DNA from: Holophagaceae bacterium | Lineage (GTDB): Bacteria > Acidobacteriota > Holophagae > Holophagales > Holophagaceae | Length of the DNA: 64,000 nucleotides | Reading direction: 5' to 3' | Assembly: GCA_016722505.1 (NCBI GenBank) | Contig: JADKJH010000006.1 | Span: forward strand, 61,001 to 125,000 | In this document: positions 44,255 through 53,557 of the stretch, piece after piece | How positions within the stretch are numbered: position 1 is the first letter of the stretch | Layout: each line of letters starts with the position of its first letter | Program-made: the position numbers and the translations under genes | Notes under the pieces: generated by a model | Told to the model about the DNA's origin: nothing | Databases searched by the model: none | The model's input: the letters and a program-made list of their open reading frames with translations, nothing else

Positions 44255-44461
44255 ATGACTGACATGACCGACATGACTGAAAACACCCATTCCGAACAAG
44301 AGCCCGAAGTCGAGTCCGCGCCCGAGCCGCCAATTTCCGTCCTCCAGATCCTGAAGGAAAACTGGGTTTTGGCCCGTTCCTTAATCATTTTCATTCTGAT
44401 GCTATCGGTGCCCCTGCTCCTCGCCTGGAAATACGATCTCTTCCTGGTGGCGAACAACTGA
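44255..44461 (+). CDS. 68-residue single-pass membrane protein with acidic N-terminus
   Basis: This frame starts at ATG 44255, 8 bases after a GGAGG ribosome site. The N-terminus has three near-identical codon triplets (MTDMTDMTE) and is very acidic (EQEPEVESAPEPP); a hydrophobic segment follows at about 45-62. No family is recognised. Its place before the CcoS-like gene suggests a small structural or assembly part of the oxidase cluster. Confidence 0.6.
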   Translation: MTDMTDMTENTHSEQEPEVESAPEPPISVLQILKENWVLARSLIIFILMLSVPLLLAWKYDLFLVANN

Positions 44462-44503
44462 ATCCTGCATTCATTGGCATCACTCAAAAGAAAGGAGGGG
44501 CAG

Positions 44504-44701
44504 ATGGAAACTACGCATTGGACCCTCATCATCGTGTTCACAACCGTGGGCATCGCGTTCGCAGCGGGTTTCGTCATGTTCGCGCTTTGGGCCATCCGCG
44601 CCGGTCAGTTCAAGGATGTGGAGGGTGTGAAGTACCGGATGCTGGAAGACTTCAATCCCAAAGACACAAAAAAAGAAATCAAGGACGAATTCAAGGCCTG
44701 A
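44504..44701 (+). CDS. ccoS: CcoS-like cbb3 oxidase assembly protein
   Basis: This 65-residue protein has one membrane segment (about 6-28) and then FALWAIRAGQFKDVEGVKYRMLED, which matches the conserved CcoS stretch (SGQYDDLEG...RIL). In other bacteria CcoS is needed for heme or copper incorporation into cbb3 oxidase. It starts at ATG 44504 with a strong ribosome site (AAAGGAGGGG) and ends the respiratory cluster. CcoG, CcoH and CcoI are not in the window. Confidence 0.7.
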   Translation: METTHWTLIIVFTTVGIAFAAGFVMFALWAIRAGQFKDVEGVKYRMLEDFNPKDTKKEIKDEFKA

Positions 44702-44993
44702 ATCCAGGCATTTAAAATGCTGCGCATGCATCGTTACCTCGAAATCGTCTCGGGCGGCAGTTATGCAGAGGTAGTATCAGCCAACAAAGTGATTCCGCGT
44801 CGTTCCCGCATTCAAGGCTGTGAACATTTCGCAGTGGTAGGACCCGAATGATGGGGGAGGCAGTCCTTCAGGCACAGCGGAAATGATGCGGTATTGAACC
44901 AAACCCAGAATAGTGCTGCGTAATCGTAATAGGTGTAGACTACAAATCCAACTTTCGTCACCAACTACCAGAAACTCCAGCAGGAGAATTTTG
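44702..44993. other. Intergenic region after the respiratory cluster
   Basis: These 292 bases hold the end of the respiratory cluster and the promoter of the metalloprotease gene. A possible -35 TTGAAC is at 44894-44899 with AT-rich sequence after it (44911-44945), but spacing is poor. I see no terminator hairpin, RNA or open frame. Confidence 0.4.
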
Positions 44994-47171
44994 ATGAAGA
45001 GAATCCTCATCAGCATAGGCCTTGTGTGTGGTTTGCCTGCATTCGCTCAGACCTCAACAATCTACAATCCGGGTGGACCTTCACTTGCGGGTTTTCCTTC
45101 TAGTGCCCCCGGTTGGGTCCTGGACTTCAACACCATGGCCTGGGGCGATCAGGCTTCAGCCACACTCCAGGTCTACGGTATCAAACGCTACCGCGACTGC
45201 CCTGTACCACTCATGACCACTCCAACTCCCAAGGCGACTCCGACTCTCATAGGTGGAGGCTGTGTCTATTACAACCTCCGAACGGACCTTTTTTCTCTGA
45301 CCACACAACTCCCGCCGGATACGGCGGTGAATACGCCCGTCTTGATAGACCAGGCTCAGGCATTGAGCCTCGGCCTGACTCAGCAGCAGCTGAGTGATTT
45401 CTTCACGCAGGATCCTGCCGACGCCTACATTTCCGCGAAGCTCTACAAGTCCTACATTTCCACCGGCACTCCCGTAACCTTTCAATACACTAAACAAGGC
45501 ACCGCAGTCATCTTGGCGAGTTTTCCGACCGCAGGCACATGGCTGGTGTCGGTCCTCGACAGCCACCACCAGGCCAAGGGACAATTGCTTAACATCACAG
45601 CCCCAGGCACCTACGGTGTACAGGTGAACAACGTCTACGCTGGGAATGTGCGTGTGACCCTCTCCACACCCACCACTGGCGCCTATTTTCGGCAAGAACC
45701 CATAGTAGTCCGGGGCAGTTCAACTGCTGGGGCAGGTGTAACTTTTGCAACAAATTTTAATGATCCCAATCGCTTCCGTATCAAACATCTTTCCCTCGGT
45801 CAGGGCAGCCAGGACGAGAATGGGGCAGTGCCGTTGCTCGCTGGAAAGGACGCGATGGTGCGTCTGATGCTGGAGGATTTGAAAGGGGAGTTTATACCTG
45901 GGTATGGCCCAGGCAATACACCCTTGCAGGTTCAGTTAGAGATGTTATCGCCAGGCGGGAGCACAACCACGACCTTGGGGCTTTTTGGCAGTTCTAAAGC
46001 AATCGAAACTGGAACATCATACTCTGGTTCGACCATACCGCCCGCCGTGGTCCCCGGGCTCTATGTAACCCCGGGATTGCTTGTTCGCGTTCGCCTTCTG
46101 AATCCCCAAGGCACGGTCATTGATGTCAAAGAAATATCCCCACAAATAGTAGCCGGGCGCACGATCCACATCTATCCCTTCAACATCTACCCCGGATCCA
46201 CCTATGCGAATACCGCCGCCGAGCTACAGGCCAAAATTGCTGTGTGGATCGAAGAGCGTTTCCCAATGAGCCAAATCGTCATACATCCTTTTGGATCAAT
46301 TGCCAACTATGGCGGGCTCCTGCGAAATGGTTATACGTTCATGGAAAATGTATTGAATACTATGAATTACATTGCGTTGATGAATAACGACAGAACTTCG
46401 GCCAATGGAAACATTTATGTTGGGATCATCGACAAACAGTATATTTCTCAGGGACTTGGCTACGCGGGTCTTGCTTCTTACGGAAACCCTGGAATTGCAA
46501 TGTTTGCCCAGGACAATTACGGACCACAAGAGCCCGGCCATGTCCTAGCTCATGAAATGGCGCATTGCTTTAACATCCATCACACACCGAGTCCTGGTGC
46601 GGGATCTCCAGACACCGCATACCCGTATAGTGGGAATGGTCTTTGCGCGGGGTATGGATTCAGTAAGGGATTTTCCTATTTCAATCGGGAGATCGACCAA
46701 TACAGGGACCTGATGAGCTATGCCAGAGGAATATATTCCTATTTCTCCGATTACAATTTCCGCATGCTTTTAGGCAACGTGGGGACTGCGTCGACCTTTG
46801 CTCCTGTGTCTATGTCGAACGCATCTTCCAAGGCCACCATGAATTTGCCTCGCAATGGCAAAGGGACCTACGTAATGGGAAAAAAGGCCCTCGAAGCATT
46901 CCAGAAGTGGCAAGCTGAAGAAGCGCCGAAACCTTCCTGTTGGCTTCCCGACCCCCTGGTTCTGGGTGAGCAGGGCGAAATTTTCCAGCGTGTGCCTTTG
47001 GGTTCAGGAAGTGGGCACTTGTTATTGCCTGCTTTTAGTATCATTGGCCCCGCCAGCCTGACGAAACCTGGCATGATCCCCATCTTCGAGGCGGAGGGGG
47101 TGATGAACCCGAAGGCTTCGGCCCAACCGAATGAAAATCCTTGGCTAGTCATCGACCCCAAGGCTGAGTGA
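44994..47171 (+). CDS. Secreted metalloprotease with HExxHxxNxxH motif
   Basis: This 725-residue protein starts at the ATG at 44994 with an AGGAG site upstream and a clear signal peptide (MKRILISIGLVCGLPAFAQ). Near residue 520 is HEMAHCFNIHH, an extended zinc motif with Asn where most metzincins have Gly, followed about 35 residues later by YRDLMSYA, the likely Met-turn, as in M43/M66-type peptidases. The first 450 residues seem to be beta-rich domains, with a segment (GAGVTFATNF...) that I cannot place. The gene is richer in A+T than its neighbours (45700-46800). It is followed by a lipoprotein gene 12 bases on. Confidence 0.78.
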   Translation: MKRILISIGLVCGLPAFAQTSTIYNPGGPSLAGFPSSAPGWVLDFNTMAWGDQASATLQVYGIKRYRDCPVPLMTTPTPKATPTLIGGGCVYYNLRTDLFSLTTQLPPDTAVNTPVLIDQAQALSLGLTQQQLSDFFTQDPADAYISAKLYKSYISTGTPVTFQYTKQGTAVILASFPTAGTWLVSVLDSHHQAKGQLLNITAPGTYGVQVNNVYAGNVRVTLSTPTTGAYFRQEPIVVRGSSTAGAGVTFATNFNDPNRFRIKHLSLGQGSQDENGAVPLLAGKDAMVRLMLEDLKGEFIPGYGPGNTPLQVQLEMLSPGGSTTTTLGLFGSSKAIETGTSYSGSTIPPAVVPGLYVTPGLLVRVRLLNPQGTVIDVKEISPQIVAGRTIHIYPFNIYPGSTYANTAAELQAKIAVWIEERFPMSQIVIHPFGSIANYGGLLRNGYTFMENVLNTMNYIALMNNDRTSANGNIYVGIIDKQYISQGLGYAGLASYGNPGIAMFAQDNYGPQEPGHVLAHEMAHCFNIHHTPSPGAGSPDTAYPYSGNGLCAGYGFSKGFSYFNREIDQYRDLMSYARGIYSYFSDYNFRMLLGNVGTASTFAPVSMSNASSKATMNLPRNGKGTYVMGKKALEAFQKWQAEEAPKPSCWLPDPLVLGEQGEIFQRVPLGSGSGHLLLPAFSIIGPASLTKPGMIPIFEAEGVMNPKASAQPNENPWLVIDPKAE

Positions 47172-47183
47172 GGGGCATCGCTC

Positions 47184-47945
47184 ATGTTGCGTAGTGCCTT
47201 TTTTGCTATGGCCTGCCTTGCAGGTGCGTTGGGCTGTTCGGGTTCATCTAACATCGTCGTTGAACCGCCGCCCCCGCCCCCGCCCGAATTTCTTCTAGAA
47301 ATCTCGGGATGCGGAGGGCACTATGTCGGCGACCAGCCGAATCTCATTGCGGCGATCCGTGCGATAGAAAGCCTTAACCCTGTGTATTGGAATGTAGATG
47401 GTCCGGGCTATCTTGCATCAGATAAAGAGGGGAAGCAGCCCATTTCCACCGACAATGGGGATTGGCGTGTTGTCTGGTACATCCCTCCGGCATCCATCCC
47501 TGGGGGTGGCGATGCCACGACAAGAATCTATTACCGCACACTGGACCTCTACAACGGTGGCTTGAAAAAGTCACCGGAATGTATCCAGGCCATAAAGACA
47601 CTCAAAGTGCCGATGACCTTCGAATCCGCGTATGGTAACAATGATCAAACACTATCGCAGGGGGGCAGAACCGACATCGGGGCAAGGGTATTTCCCGTGC
47701 CCTTTTCCTGGGATTCCTGGTCCAGTGTGACCTGGAGAATCCAGGGTGTCACTCCCACCCAGACACTACCTGGAACCCTTACCATTAATCCAATTCAGAA
47801 TGATTATCGGGGCTCCTACGCCATCTACACCGCGCCCATCTCCGTGTCCCACGACTTCGATGTGACTATCACCGCCACCACCCATGATCCCTGGTTCAAC
47901 CTGGATCCGGTGTTGACATGGATAGTCCACGTAAAGAAATCCTAA
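47184..47945 (+). CDS. Lipoprotein with polyproline linker
   Basis: This 253-residue protein has a lipoprotein signal ending in LAGALGCSGSS and, just after the acylated Cys, a run of seven Pro (EPPPPPPPEF), probably a wall- or envelope-spanning spacer. The rest is a beta-rich domain with no known family; it has three later Cys (SGCGG, SPEC). It is 12 bases after the metalloprotease gene, in the same direction, so it may be its partner or inhibitor, though nothing in the sequence says which. It converges with maf. Confidence 0.65.
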   Translation: MLRSAFFAMACLAGALGCSGSSNIVVEPPPPPPPEFLLEISGCGGHYVGDQPNLIAAIRAIESLNPVYWNVDGPGYLASDKEGKQPISTDNGDWRVVWYIPPASIPGGGDATTRIYYRTLDLYNGGLKKSPECIQAIKTLKVPMTFESAYGNNDQTLSQGGRTDIGARVFPVPFSWDSWSSVTWRIQGVTPTQTLPGTLTINPIQNDYRGSYAIYTAPISVSHDFDVTITATTHDPWFNLDPVLTWIVHVKKS

Positions 47946-47970
47946 CCTTTGCCAACTTTGCGTTGTGCTT

Positions 47971-48558
47971 TTATCCCGGCATTCCAATCCACCTTTGAAG
48001 CAGACCTAGCTCCTGCAGCAGCGAACTCAAGCGCTCCACGGGCAGGCCCATCACCGTAGCAAAACTGCCTTCGATGCGCTCGATGAAAAGGGCCGCGATG
48101 CCCTGGGCGGCGTAGCTGCCGGCTTTGTCCATGGGTTCGCCGCTGGCCACGTACCACCGGGCCTGGGCTTCGCTGAGGGGCCTCAGGAATACTTCCGCCG
48201 TGTCCACAAATGCATAGATGTTTTGATCGCACTGCAGGCACATGCCGGTGTGGACCTCATGACGGCGGCCCTGGATGAGCATCAACATCCGCACAGCATC
48301 TTCAACATCAGCAGGCTTGTTCAGCGTGTGATGATCCACAGCCACGGTCGTATCCGCCGCGAGCACCCAGCGGCCCGGGTTCGCAGCGGAAATAAGTGCC
48401 GCCTTGCCCTTGGCTAGACGCACCACAAGGTCTGCCGGGTCCTCGGCTTCATCAGGCGTCTCATCAATATCTGGGGCCATGATCTCGAAAGGAATGCTTA
48501 AAGATTCCAGCCATTGCTTGCGGCGGGGCGAACCGGAGGCCAGGATGAGCGGCATCAT
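47971..48558 (-). CDS. maf: Maf-family nucleoside triphosphate pyrophosphatase
   Basis: Maf proteins hydrolyse non-canonical or modified NTPs and have been linked to division control. The 195-residue protein has the signature LILASGSPRRKQWL (residues 3-16), the DIDETPDE motif, LAKGKA, and AADTTVAVD with the conserved Asp. The start ATG overlaps the GNAT stop. It is the last gene of a minus-strand operon with lnt and a methyltransferase. Confidence 0.93.
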   Translation of the reverse strand: MMPLILASGSPRRKQWLESLSIPFEIMAPDIDETPDEAEDPADLVVRLAKGKAALISAANPGRWVLAADTTVAVDHHTLNKPADVEDAVRMLMLIQGRRHEVHTGMCLQCDQNIYAFVDTAEVFLRPLSEAQARWYVASGEPMDKAGSYAAQGIAALFIERIEGSFATVMGLPVERLSSLLQELGLLQRWIGMPG

Positions 48559-49052
48559 TCGTGTAATCCCAGCTTTTTGAGATCGGCCATATTCGCGCGC
48601 ATGTGAACAGTGTTCACCTCCTCGGAGCGCTTGAATCCGAAGCGGGTATAAAGCTCGCCGGCATCTCTTGTTTCAAGGACAAAGCGCTGCACATTGCCAA
48701 TTGTGGGATGGCGCAGCGCCCAGCGAACGAGATTGGAGGCGATGCCGAATCCCTTCATGTCTACGGCGGTCACTACGTCGTAAAGCTTGGCCTCGTAAGC
48801 CTGGTCTGACCAGACCCGGGTGGTGCCGACCAGCCTCTGGCCTTTGTCTTCTGCGGCTTGAAGTCTGGCGGTGAGCAGCCGGGAGCAGGCCAGCAGGCGC
48901 CGCCATTGCTCGATGGTGCGGCTGGCAGTCCAGAACACGGCCTCGGCCTGAAAGAAGATCTGCAACTCCTTCGGCTCGATGGTCCAGGTTTCATCGGCGA
49001 AGGCCACCCAGCCCTTCGGGGTGGAGATGGGCTCTGGAATCTGTAAATCCAT
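48555..49052 (-). CDS. GNAT-family N-acetyltransferase-like protein
   Basis: This 165-residue protein has the GNAT layout: a beta-strand and the acetyl-CoA loop region near TAVDMKGFGIASNLVRWAL (about 105-123), followed by FVLETRDAGELYTRFGFKRSEEVN, the usual GxxLYxxxGF end. The usual QxxGxG/A loop reads MKGFGIA. The substrate is unknown. The start at ATG 49052 overlaps the lnt stop; a GTG one codon upstream is possible. Confidence 0.75.
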   Translation of the reverse strand: MDLQIPEPISTPKGWVAFADETWTIEPKELQIFFQAEAVFWTASRTIEQWRRLLACSRLLTARLQAAEDKGQRLVGTTRVWSDQAYEAKLYDVVTAVDMKGFGIASNLVRWALRHPTIGNVQRFVLETRDAGELYTRFGFKRSEEVNTVHMRANMADLKKLGLHE

Positions 49053-50575
49053 CACGGGCGCTCCGCTTTTCTAATTCCGAATAAAACTGTTCCAACCAAG
49101 AAGAAGGCCACCAGGCCACGGAAGATCCATGGGCTACGGGCCGGCGTACGGACGGAGTTCCAGGCCAGAGAAAAGACATAGGTGCCTTGGGTCATGGGTT
49201 CACCCCAAAGAACCGCTTCTCCATTTTCCCGGGCAATGCCGGATTTGCCGGTAAGCGTGCACCGCAGCATCGGGACACCCAATTCCACAGCCCTGAGGCG
49301 AATTTCGGATGCATGGAGATTTGTGGCCGGGCTGCGCTCAAACCAGCCGTCATTCGTGAGATTGGCCAATAATTGGCCACCGGCCATGGCCAAGCCATCG
49401 CGGCAGCGAAGGGGCATGGTGGCCTCGCTGCAAATCAACGAGTGGACCTTTATTTCTCCCTGAGGAGTGGAAAAGGTGAAGCTGCTGTTGCTCGACAAAT
49501 CGCCTGGCTCCTGGCTGTAAAACCCGAAGGTGTGATCCATCCAATGCCTCATCGAAGGCGGTCCTGGCATGCGCTCGCCAAAAGGCATGGGATAGATCTT
49601 GGCTTGGATGAAGCTGGGTTTTTCAGGTGCTTCGCCGCGAACCAGGTTCAGCAGCCCTCCTTCGGTGCCGAACAGCCAGGCGATGCCCCGGCGCTGGGCT
49701 TCCATTTGCAGTCGCACGCTGGGCAACCGGTCATCGCGGCCGAGCACCGAGCTTTCGGGCCAAACCAACAGGGTGGCGCGCTCTGGTTTGGGGAGATTGT
49801 TCTCTTGAAGGGCACGGTCGCTGAGGCGCCATAGCTCTTCTTCCATGTATTTTTCCATGCCGGGCCAACGGGCGCCGGCGACGAAATTGGGCTGGACCAT
49901 GACTACATCTAGCACTCTTGCTGCCTCGCGGGGCAGGGCATACCATGCGGCGGAAAGGCCTGCGAGCAAGACGATGTAAAGCATCGGGGCGCGCAGTGAA
50001 ACCAGCCAGGACATTCCTTCCTGGCGCCGAGCCATGCCGTAGGCCGTGAAAGCCCAAAGCGTGGCAGAGATGCCGTAGGCACCGAGAAAGGCGCCGCTCC
50101 GCGCCAGAAAGGGCAAGGCACTCATGGGCGCCGACCAACTCCATTCGTATACGTGAAAGGCGAAGAACTCCCAGGCGAGGGTTGCGAACCCGGCCGCGAA
50201 GGCCGTGGCCCATGCGTTGCGGGTGCGAAGGTAGGCATGCCGGGCAAAGAGCCAGGTCAGCCAGATTCCAAACGATTCATAGGCGAAGAAGAGCAGGCCC
50301 GCGAAGCCTGCCGTGGGCCAATCCAGGTTCCCCTTGGCCTTGATGGTGCCGGGCATCCAATAAAAAGCCGTGGCTACTCCGATGAACATAGCCAAGTAGA
50401 GCCAGCCCATCCGCTGCTCTGGATCCATACTCCGCCGCATGATAAGTAGCGCAAAAACCACCAGGAGGCCTGATTCCAACAGTCCCAGGCCCCGGAAAGG
50501 CAACATGAAAGCCACTGCCACCAGCAGCCCGAGCCCTATGGCTTCCAATAGCCTGAACAATATGGTTTTCTTCAT
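49052..50575 (-). CDS. lnt: Apolipoprotein N-acyltransferase (Lnt)-like
   Basis: Lnt adds the third acyl chain to lipoproteins in Gram-negative bacteria. The 507-residue protein has an N-terminal part with six or so membrane helices (about 10-200) and a C-terminal nitrilase-type domain. The catalytic triad can be placed as Glu in WPESSVLG near 266, Lys in AKIYPMPFGE near 330, and Cys in SLICSEATMP near 382. The several lipoproteins of the window would be substrates. Both ends overlap neighbouring genes. Confidence 0.9.
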   Translation of the reverse strand: MKKTILFRLLEAIGLGLLVAVAFMLPFRGLGLLESGLLVVFALLIMRRSMDPEQRMGWLYLAMFIGVATAFYWMPGTIKAKGNLDWPTAGFAGLLFFAYESFGIWLTWLFARHAYLRTRNAWATAFAAGFATLAWEFFAFHVYEWSWSAPMSALPFLARSGAFLGAYGISATLWAFTAYGMARRQEGMSWLVSLRAPMLYIVLLAGLSAAWYALPREAARVLDVVMVQPNFVAGARWPGMEKYMEEELWRLSDRALQENNLPKPERATLLVWPESSVLGRDDRLPSVRLQMEAQRRGIAWLFGTEGGLLNLVRGEAPEKPSFIQAKIYPMPFGERMPGPPSMRHWMDHTFGFYSQEPGDLSSNSSFTFSTPQGEIKVHSLICSEATMPLRCRDGLAMAGGQLLANLTNDGWFERSPATNLHASEIRLRAVELGVPMLRCTLTGKSGIARENGEAVLWGEPMTQGTYVFSLAWNSVRTPARSPWIFRGLVAFFLVGTVLFGIRKAERP

Positions 50576-51330
50576 CCGGCCATCCGTCGTTGCACTTCAT
50601 AACAGGCGATGCCAGCGGCCACCGCAGCATTCAGACTCTCCACTCCAGTGGTGGGAATCGCTACGCGCTGTACGGCAGCAGGCAAAGATTCGTGCTGCCA
50701 ACCATGGCCTTCGTTCCCGACAAGGATGCGCAGGGGTTCGGCAATCTTCGCATCTCCCAGGGGAATCGCACCTGCTCCGCCATCCAAGGCAAACCAATTT
50801 CCAGGCCCGAGCTCGAGCGTTTGAACTCTCCGGACGGCCAGCAGGAAAGCTGCACCCATGCTGCCTCGCAAGGCCTTGGGACTGAAGGGGTCGGCGCAAC
50901 CTGGTCCCAGCAGGGCTTCTTCGAATCCAAAGGCTGCGGCGCTGCGGAAAATGGCCCCCAGGTTGCCTGGATCTTGGATGCCCCAAGGGACAATGACCCG
51001 GTTTTTCAACGGGCCCACAGGTTCGGGGTCGAGCCGTAGAAGCAATGCGCAAGGTGGCGGGCTTGGGGAACCACCAAGATCCGCCATGAGCTTTTCGCTG
51101 AGCCCTTGCACAGGGAGGGAATGATCCAACAACCAATCAGGCGCGTCCATACCTTCCATCACCAGGAGCGAAACCGGGACCAATCGCTCCGCATAAGGAG
51201 CGCTCCGCCATGTCTCAATCAACTTCTCGCCTAGCAATAGGGTATGTGTGCGCGCCGCACCGGCTGGGCGCAGTAAGGCTAGCAGTTCCTTGAACCTAGG
51301 ATTGGCCTTGCTGGTGATGGTGTGCTCCAT
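50572..51330 (-). CDS. SpoU/TrmH-family RNA 2'-O-methyltransferase
   Basis: This 252-residue protein belongs to the SPOUT class of RNA ribose methyltransferases. The N-terminal substrate-binding part is about 1-100; the C-terminal knot domain has motif 1 GIQDPGNLGAIFRSAAAFGF near 140, motif 2 ILVGNEGHGW near 207, and motif 3 IPTTGVESLNAAVAAGIACYE near 228. The start uses ATG 51330 (MEHTITSKANPRF). Which RNA is modified cannot be told from sequence. Confidence 0.9.
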   Translation of the reverse strand: MEHTITSKANPRFKELLALLRPAGAARTHTLLLGEKLIETWRSAPYAERLVPVSLLVMEGMDAPDWLLDHSLPVQGLSEKLMADLGGSPSPPPCALLLRLDPEPVGPLKNRVIVPWGIQDPGNLGAIFRSAAAFGFEEALLGPGCADPFSPKALRGSMGAAFLLAVRRVQTLELGPGNWFALDGGAGAIPLGDAKIAEPLRILVGNEGHGWQHESLPAAVQRVAIPTTGVESLNAAVAAGIACYEVQRRMAG

Positions 51331-51468
51331 CCGCACAGTTTCCCATTAAAGGAGGAAGAATCCGATGGCTTGAATGCGAAACATTGTCTTAGGTTGGGAA
51401 TGGTCCCGAATCCAGGTAGGATCGAAGTTTCGTAGCCTTTGGCAACCTGTGTACTCAACGGAGGATTT

Positions 51469-53541
51469 GTGTCCGACGAAGTCCTGTTCAAACCTTATGT
51501 GAGCGATGACGCTGAGATGGCGGAATTCACGCCTAAAGCCGTCATTTTCGGTGTCATTTTCGGCATCATATTTGGTGCATCGACGGTGTATCTGGCCCTG
51601 CGGGCAGGGCTGACCGTGAGCGCATCCATTCCCATCGCGGTGGTGGCCATCTCGCTGCTCAAACGATTCGGCGGCTCCACCATCCTGGAAAACAACATGG
51701 TGCAGACCATCGGCTCCGCGGGCGAATCCATCGCTGCGGGCGTGGTGTTCACGCTGCCGGGATTCTTGTTTTTGACCCCTGGCGCGAACGGTGCGAGTTT
51801 CTTCAATTACTGGACCATTTTCACCCTGGCCCTGATGGGCGGCGTGCTGGGCATCCTGATGATGATTCCATTGCGCCGGGCGCTCATCGTGCAGGAGCAC
51901 GGGACGCTGCCCTATCCCGAAGGCACGGCCTGCGCCTCGGTGCTGATCGCGGGCGAGAAGGGCGGGGAATTGGCCAAGCCCGCCTACTGGGGACTGGGTG
52001 TCGGCCTTGTCTACGCCGTGGGGCAGCTCATCGTAAAGGCCATCGCGGAAACCCCGACCTGGGTCTCCGACATGAAATCAAAAATCTTCCCCGCAGCCAC
52101 AGTCAACGGCAACATCACGCCGGAATACATGGGCGTGGGCTACATTCTAGGCATCAAGAATTCCGGCTTGCTGGTGGCAGGTGGTGTGCTGGCCTGGTTG
52201 GGCTTCATTCCATTGCTCGCCTCGCTCGTTCCCGGTGACACCATCGCCACCCAGTTGGTGAAGTTGGGATATTTAAAGGATGTGGCGGTGGCTGGCGCCT
52301 ATGGCTGGAACCCGGCTACCCATGATTTCGCGCAGCTGAACCGCGCCATCTACTTCGCCTACGTGCGCCAGATCGGTGCGGGCATGGTGGCGGCCGGTGG
52401 CTTCATCACCCTGATCAAGACCATTCCCACTATCGTTTCGGCTTTCAAGGGAGCCATGGGCTCGATGAAGGCAGGCGCCGTCGAAGGCGGCGTCAAGCGC
52501 ACGGAAAATGATCTCCCGCTATCCGTGGTGGTGGGTGGGTCCATCGGCCTGGTGGTCATCATGGCCATGCTGCCGTTCATTCCTGGCAGCGGCATTCTCA
52601 GCAAGATCATGCTGGGTGTGTTGATGGTGGCGTTCGGATTCTTCTTTGTGACCGTCAGCAGCCGTATCGTCGGCATCATCGGCTCTTCTTCGAACCCGAT
52701 TTCGGGAATGACCATAGCCGCGCTCATGGCAACCTGCCTCATCTTCGTGGGCTTCGGCTGGACAGGCGATATCTACCAGCCCATGGCGCTATGCGTGGGA
52801 GGCATCGTGTGCATCGCCGCCGCCAATGCTGGGGCCACGTCCCAGGATCTGAAAACCGGCTACATCGTGGGAGCCACGCCCCGCAGGCAGCAGATCGGCC
52901 TGATGATCGGCGCTGTCGCCGCGGCCGTGGTGATCGGCTTGACCATGAAGATGCTGCATGCCACCTATGGCATCGGCGGAGAAAAACTTCCCGCGCCGCA
53001 GGGCACCTTGATGGCCACGCTCATCAAGGGGCTGCTGGCCCGCAACCTCGACTGGCAGTTCGTGTTGGTGGGCGTGTTCACCGCCATCACCATGGAACTC
53101 TGTGAAGTCCGCGCCTTGGCCTTCGCGGTGGGCGCCTACCTGCCTCTTTCGACCACGCTCCCAATCTTCATCGGTGGTGTGATCCGCTGGTTCGCTGATA
53201 AAAAAATCAAGTCCAGGGATGCGGCAGAGGTGCTTGATCCGTCGAAGCCCCATTCAGCCGAGGATGAAGAATTAGGACCCGGCAACCTCTTCGCTACGGG
53301 ACTCGTGGCAGGTGGCGCCCTTATGGGCGTTCTGGTGGCCTTCCTGATGGGTGGTGCCAGCTATATGGAGGACAAGGGCAGTCCAGGGCTATCCCACTTC
53401 CTTTCGAGCATCAACGTGGAGGAATCGCTCACGAAAGCTTTGGGCCATGGCGGATTTGATCTGTTGGGTGTCATCGTCTTCGCGGTGATGGGAGCCATCC
53501 TGTTCAAGGTGGCCCTGCGACCCCGTCCGAAACTGGATTAA
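51469..53541 (+). CDS. OPT-family oligopeptide transporter
   Basis: This 690-residue protein has about 16 membrane helices and matches the OPT family of proton-coupled peptide or metal-chelate transporters. Typical segments are FGVIFGASTVYLALRAGLTVSASIPIAV (about 25-52), NNMVQTIGSAGESIAAGVVFTLP (about 76-98), and GTLPYPEGTACASVLIAGE (about 146). The GTG start has a good ribosome site (GGAGG). It ends just before a strong terminator hairpin. Confidence 0.92.
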   Translation: MSDEVLFKPYVSDDAEMAEFTPKAVIFGVIFGIIFGASTVYLALRAGLTVSASIPIAVVAISLLKRFGGSTILENNMVQTIGSAGESIAAGVVFTLPGFLFLTPGANGASFFNYWTIFTLALMGGVLGILMMIPLRRALIVQEHGTLPYPEGTACASVLIAGEKGGELAKPAYWGLGVGLVYAVGQLIVKAIAETPTWVSDMKSKIFPAATVNGNITPEYMGVGYILGIKNSGLLVAGGVLAWLGFIPLLASLVPGDTIATQLVKLGYLKDVAVAGAYGWNPATHDFAQLNRAIYFAYVRQIGAGMVAAGGFITLIKTIPTIVSAFKGAMGSMKAGAVEGGVKRTENDLPLSVVVGGSIGLVVIMAMLPFIPGSGILSKIMLGVLMVAFGFFFVTVSSRIVGIIGSSSNPISGMTIAALMATCLIFVGFGWTGDIYQPMALCVGGIVCIAAANAGATSQDLKTGYIVGATPRRQQIGLMIGAVAAAVVIGLTMKMLHATYGIGGEKLPAPQGTLMATLIKGLLARNLDWQFVLVGVFTAITMELCEVRALAFAVGAYLPLSTTLPIFIGGVIRWFADKKIKSRDAAEVLDPSKPHSAEDEELGPGNLFATGLVAGGALMGVLVAFLMGGASYMEDKGSPGLSHFLSSINVEESLTKALGHGGFDLLGVIVFAVMGAILFKVALRPRPKLD

Positions 53542-53557
53542 CTCGTCGTGACACCCG

